DNA of 64,000 nt from Canna indica (lineage: Eukaryota; Streptophyta; Magnoliopsida; Zingiberales; Cannaceae): assembly GCA_034359265.1 (NCBI GenBank), contig CP136895.1:5644501-5708500 (forward strand), in the 5' to 3' direction. The notes below the pieces were generated by a model. The model did no database searches. It was not told the DNA's origin and worked only from the letters and a program-made list of their open reading frames with translations. Shown here piece by piece: positions 59,801-64,000 of this stretch (position 1 is its first letter; each line of letters opens with the position of its first letter). A program made the translations under genes and the position numbers.

Positions 59801-60940
59801 AACTGATCCACACGTACGCTGTCATCTTCTTTTCCCTTATAATATATTACTAATTAATCCCAGTTTATATGCAGACGTAAGACCTCGTTTTGCTTATGAC
59901 GTTCTCTTCTAGCTCTCCTATTTTAATTTCTTTGATATTTTAATATAAAGAGTTAATGTGACAAGAGGTATCTTCAAAAAACAATGCTCTGCGACAAAAT
60001 AAAACAATTGGATCAGTGGGAGTGGTGACGTGGCTAATTCTGGACCACTATGTAATTAATGTAATAGCGTATGAGGGAGACAGGTTTTGTGATGGAAAGT
60101 TAGGTCGCGCGTTGTAGGGGACCAATATTTGTGATGGAGGCACAATAAGCAGATGCTAAATTCTAATGATTTAGCTTGCAATTGCGACAGATGATCGAAA
60201 GGTGTCCCCCAGATGTACGTGTTCGCTTGGATTGGACCAGGTGTCCCGCCGAGAGATCCCTCGGTCAGCATTCATCGATCGATCGATCGATCGATCGCCC
60301 AACTGCTTGATTCCAGGTGGCGAGCCAGCTGATCGAGAATTAAGACCGAATTAAACATGCATAATTAATTAAATTTGCACTATGTATTGTACGTACACGT
60401 CAACGTACTATTTGCTTAATTCCGGGAATTAAATGCACGCTGTTTATATATTGGAATTTATTGAAGCCACATGGAATGCTGCAGATTAATGAAGTAGAAA
60501 CTGTTACTGATGTGATTAATATTATTGAGGAAGCTGTGAATAAAAAATCACAGCTTGTCACTGTTGTGATGGAAACATGACATCTAACAAAAAAACATTA
60601 TGTATTGTGCTTGGCAAACCCACGTGATATTCTGCAAAAGAAGGGGACAATTTTAAGATTGTTTCTTTCTCAGATTTTTCCCATCACAAGGACTTGCTGT
60701 CCGTCTGCCTGCAATCGATCCTAATCTTCCATTAATGCAAATTAACTGTTCTTGTTGTCTAAGCATGCATCCTTTAAGTTGTCTATATGTTTCTGGCGTT
60801 TTGGTATATAGGAAGACCTGAGCCTGAAGCTTAACTGCGCATCAAGGAGTATATGAGGAGATGGAGGGGGACATGAAAGCAGCGGCATGAGCAACGAGGA
60901 AACAAGACAGGGCTCTTCGAGGACAGAGATATCGTGGTTG
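56821..60940. other. Long AT-rich intergenic region, no gene recognised
   Basis: Only small frames without recognisable domains (57753, 58617, 59495, 60056). A repeated GAGAGGAG/GAGAGATTGTTGCGAG-like stretch lies at 57990-58210, and an (ATCG)n run at 60274-60298. No RNA gene found. Confidence 0.45.
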
Positions 60941-60949
60941 CTTTATGTT

Positions 60950-61330
60950 GACATGTATTATATTTTGCATTCAAATTAAAATTCGTTCGTTGAATATCTC
61001 GCACGGTTTAAATACGAAAGAATATGGATCCGATCCGAGATTGACTTGGAGCTTCGATCCGATATGATGCCTATATAAATATATTTTTGGGGCTGCAGTT
61101 AGAATGAAGAGTTGAAAAGACAAAATTGTAAGAGAGAGCTCGATATATGGTGTGAGGATTTGTGAGAATATTGTATATTATTTTTCTAGTCTTCAGCATA
61201 TAGTGAATTTATTATTTTTGCCCGTGAATGTAGGCTTACACTGAGCTAAACCACGTAATTTTTTGTGTTTCTTATTTTTATTCTTTATTTTTCTATTATT
61301 TTATCTCAAATTTGAGTTCTGTCACAATAT
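60950..61330 (+). repeat. Probable Ty1-copia LTR remnant (solo LTR)
   Basis: The segment around 61185-61330 carries the typical copia R/U5 context: AGTGAATTTATT, then CCCGTGAATGTAGGC, then a CCACGTAAT motif and TTTTGTGTTTCTT. Upstream, TATATAAATATA (near 61072) would be the LTR TATA box. No internal gag-pol or second LTR seen. The ends and a 5-bp duplication could not be set with confidence. Confidence 0.5.
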
Positions 61331-61776
61331 ATATTCTATTGTTGTCGAACAATATGATATATATTATTGCAGAGATTTTGTCCTCGGCACTCAATCATGA
61401 GAAAAGATTTCGTTGACTTTAATTAATTAATTGGATTTTAATTGCTATAAACGGAATAACACTTGTTGATTTTAGATAGCATAGGCCAACTATGACTAGC
61501 ACAATTGATGGCAATATTTTTTAAGTTGCCTAGAGATCTGAGATTCGAACATCAATTGAGTTTTCTTTGAATGAATTTTCCAATTATTAATCATCTCAAA
61601 AGTCATGATTATGAAATGCATATAAACAATGTGCAAGGATGGAAGAAAGAAAAAGAGACATGGAAACTAAAAATAAATCAAATTAATGTGACCTTCAAAA
61701 ACATTAAATTACACTTATGCTTGAGCATTTATAATGTTTTGCATGTATTTGATGATTTTCTCTCCTAGCTCCAATA

Positions 61777-61791
61777 AATAAATAAATAAAT
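61777..61791. repeat. (AATA)n microsatellite
   Basis: Short run of four AATA units between low-complexity sequences. Confidence 0.6.
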
Positions 61792-61855
61792 ATTCTGTGC
61801 AGTGACCTTCCGTAGGAATTAATCCTATAATCCGATGGAGTTATAAGTGGTCTTT

Positions 61856-62330
61856 TTACCGTCCTCTTTTTGTATAAATAGGGGGTGCACCCCTTAGGCT
61901 AATCATCACATCTCAAGTAATGAGAGAGGGAAAGAGAGAGAGAATAACCTTATGTGCTTTTGGGAAAAGAGGAGAAGACTTCACCCGGCTCAAATCTCAT
62001 CAAAGGAGGAATTTGTGAGGGTTGACTCGATTTGAACCCAACTCGATCCGCGTAGATTTTGTGCTGTGAAATCTCCTTCCAATTTTTGACCTGATCAAAA
62101 TTGAAAATATAATGTAGGAAATCCGCATTCATTCTCGGCAATATATAGAGATAATTATATTAATTGAGAATATTTTCTCATTTATGTGGATATATTTTAT
62201 TTTCTATTATTTGAGAGATTGTATTATCTTTTTTTGCCCTCCTCTTGTATAAATAGAAGGGTGCACCCCTTAGGATAAATATCTCATCTCAAGCAATTTA
62301 AGAGAGAGAAAATACTTATTCATCCTCTCC
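61856..62330 (+). repeat. Two diverged copies of a TATA-box/LTR-like segment
   Basis: A segment TTGTATAAATAG...GGGTGCACCCCTTAGG...CATCTCAAG...GAGAGA appears at about 61868-61950 and again at about 62243-62315 in the same orientation. Each contains TATAAATA followed by a GGTGCACC palindrome. This looks like the promoter part of an LTR. No coding region lies between. Confidence 0.6.
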
Positions 62331-63731
62331 CTTGAGGTAGTGTCCCATTCTTTTAATTTTTAGTGCAACATCAGTCGGATCACATTGACAGCCGTTTTCC
62401 TCGTTTCAGAAGATGGTCAAGTTGAGTTTCGTAATTTTGTAGTAGTATTTTCAGATTCAGATGTTTTTTTATGTAATCTTTTCAAAAAAGTAATATAAAA
62501 GCTTCTTTTTCTCCTGTGACATAGGAGCGGTATCCGGCCAAATCCAAATTTTACTATTATATAAATTTTCCTAATAGTACTCCTCCATTACTGTTATAAA
62601 AATTTCAAAAAGTTTTTCCAACATAAATTTTAAGAGTATATAATATATATTAATTTTAATTTTTAATCACGTGAGAAAACTACAAGATCCATCTCATAAG
62701 TGGATTTTGTATTCTCACGTATATGAGATTATAAAACATATGGCTTAGGGATTAGGTTCACTATTATATATAGTAGGAATCAAAAGTCACTTTTTTTAAA
62801 AAAAAATCCCATGAAATCACTTGGAATGGGAGAAAGTGCTATTGTATCGAACAAGGCCTATATGCCACTTACACGGTGCTAATTTAAGTTGATTTTTTCT
62901 TTCTTTTCAAGAACCAACTTTTTTTATATTTGATTTGACTTTTAGATCCATGTAAATTAAATAGAGTATATAATCCCCCACAATAATTTTGTTATCTTGT
63001 AAGGGGTTAGTAAAAGAGGGGCTACAAGAGCAAGGGTGTCTTTATTTTTTCTTCTTCTTCTATTATAATTTTTTTTTTCTCTTCACCCCTTTCAAGATCC
63101 TAAGAAATTTATTATTAACAATGAATGCAACAACAACACAAACATCTTGAAAGAGGTTAACCCCCTTAGGCAAGTCGTATTTAGGGATGATAATTTTATT
63201 CGCACCCGTCAATTAAAAATAGCATCTATATCGTATTCGATCCATATCCGCAAATAAATACGAATATGAATGCAGATATATATTTAAAAATTCTATCAAC
63301 GGATGCGATGCAAATTTCTTAGGATACTCTAATTAATATAATATTGTTGGATCAAAAGGATTGTTGGGTCAACGAAATAATCTAGTAATATCTTTAATAT
63401 AAATTCGAGATTGTTGGGTCAAGGGGATATACCCTAATTAATATAAGACCAAATGATATTAGAATATAGATTTCATATAAAGCACAAATCCTCTATGATG
63501 AAAACAACTTTTTTTTTTCTCAGAAAAAAGAGCTTAAGGACAGGTCACTCATTGCTCCATTGGATGGATAAAGGATGCATTGGGCTACTGGCCGTACAAT
63601 CCTCGCCACCAATAGAACAAGAATATATTTCCCCTCCAGCTTCCTCAATTTTATTATCAAAATATAATTCTTATGTATTATAGTCATTTTTCTATCTATT
63701 GCTTATTACAAAATTTTCCCTACTAAAGCTA
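62331..63731. other. Intergenic, no gene recognised
   Basis: AT-rich with poly-T/poly-A tracts. ATTGTTGGGTCAA occurs twice close together (about 63360 and 63410), suggesting a small duplication. No coding region recognised. Confidence 0.4.
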
Positions 63732-64000
63732 CTAACTACACCACTCGTACAAATTACATTTCAGAACAAATAAATCTTCTTTATCACTTAATATTTGATC
63801 ATATGAAATTTCATTATTGCTCAAGCTTTCCCTTGCAATGTCATTTGTAGCTTGGTTTCTCAACCTGTCAACATGCATCCATCTTTTAACATTTATATCC
63901 TCAGCTACTGCTTTGATTTTTTCTAGGATACCTGCTATGTCCCATGACCATTTGATTTTTCTCTTCAGTGCTTTTATCAACACTTCACAATCAGATTTGA
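63732..64000 (-). pseudogene. LINE RNase H-like C-terminal fragment at window edge
   Basis: Read on minus from the edge: KSDCEVLIKALKRKIKWSWD, IAGILEKIKAVAEDIN, then VDRLRNQATNDIARESLS. This fits the RNase H-like (RVT_3) tail of plant non-LTR elements or related RNase H domains, where an Asp-containing 'SD' start and an 'N-A--iA' helix are typical. The upstream part lies beyond the window. The ORF is open into the edge, so the rest is unknown. Confidence 0.6.

Noticed and set aside
60274..60298. (ATCG)n run considered as a regulatory palindrome array
   Set aside because: A simple microsatellite; nothing nearby supports a regulatory role.
1..64000. CRISPR arrays, tRNA or rRNA genes
   Set aside because: The repeat arrays are CACTA leader or sub-terminal repeats in a plant genome; no cloverleaf or rRNA sequence noticed on reading.

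Overview
This is nuclear DNA of a flowering plant. The three recognisable host genes have many short GT-AG introns and plant-type products (a CaaX-ended metallochaperone-like HIPP and a calcium-binding CCR4-type nuclease). The intergenic DNA is AT-rich and packed with CACTA, hAT, Tourist and MULE-type DNA elements plus broken LINE copies. A monocot is a guess; nothing in the window settles the species.

Host genes. At 1-3879 (minus) lies a nearly complete EF-hand-containing CCR4/Nocturnin-type exo/endonuclease-phosphatase gene of 10 coding exons, running off the left edge. At 8948-13441 (minus) is a RING-variant (MARCH-like, C4HC3) membrane E3 ligase gene of 6 coding exons with an upstream non-coding exon near 14.5 kb. 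At 31441-32813 (minus) is a 3-exon heavy-metal-associated isoprenylated protein gene ending in CTVM. A small single-exon protein (48561-48770, minus) is a weaker gene candidate.

Mobile DNA dominates the rest. A CACTA (En/Spm) element at 18095-29788, with AGG target duplications and a minus-strand transposase relic, was itself hit by a second CACTA element at 21659-28591 (GAT duplications, plus strand). A sister copy lies at 41643-46939 (AAT duplications). All three share a TATA box, an array of 26-bp units, a hairpin with arms of about 85 bp, a TNP2-type transposase and sub-terminal inverted repeats; the two plus-strand copies also carry a second gene of the plant Transposase_24 type. The nested copy has a nearly full-length transposase broken by one nonsense and one frameshift mutation. 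The 41.6-kb copy has two transposase deletions but an intact four-exon second gene. A small unrelated CACTA element (36274-38102, CAT duplications) carries a captured piece of a polyol/monosaccharide transporter. A MULE with long terminal inverted repeats and a perfect 9-bp duplication (34239-35337) carries a GC-rich interior, so it may be a Pack-MULE.

Smaller elements, many with exact target duplications, include a Tourist-like family (1897-2732, 5545-6337, 30106-30938), another Tourist-like element (6365-6861), and hAT-type elements at 9422, 14827, 29851, 39546, 40146, 53527 and 54377. From about 49 kb to the right edge there is little but LINE fragments (52.5, 55.0, 55.2-56.8 and 63.7 kb), LTR-like pieces (61-62.3 kb) and unrecognised AT-rich DNA.
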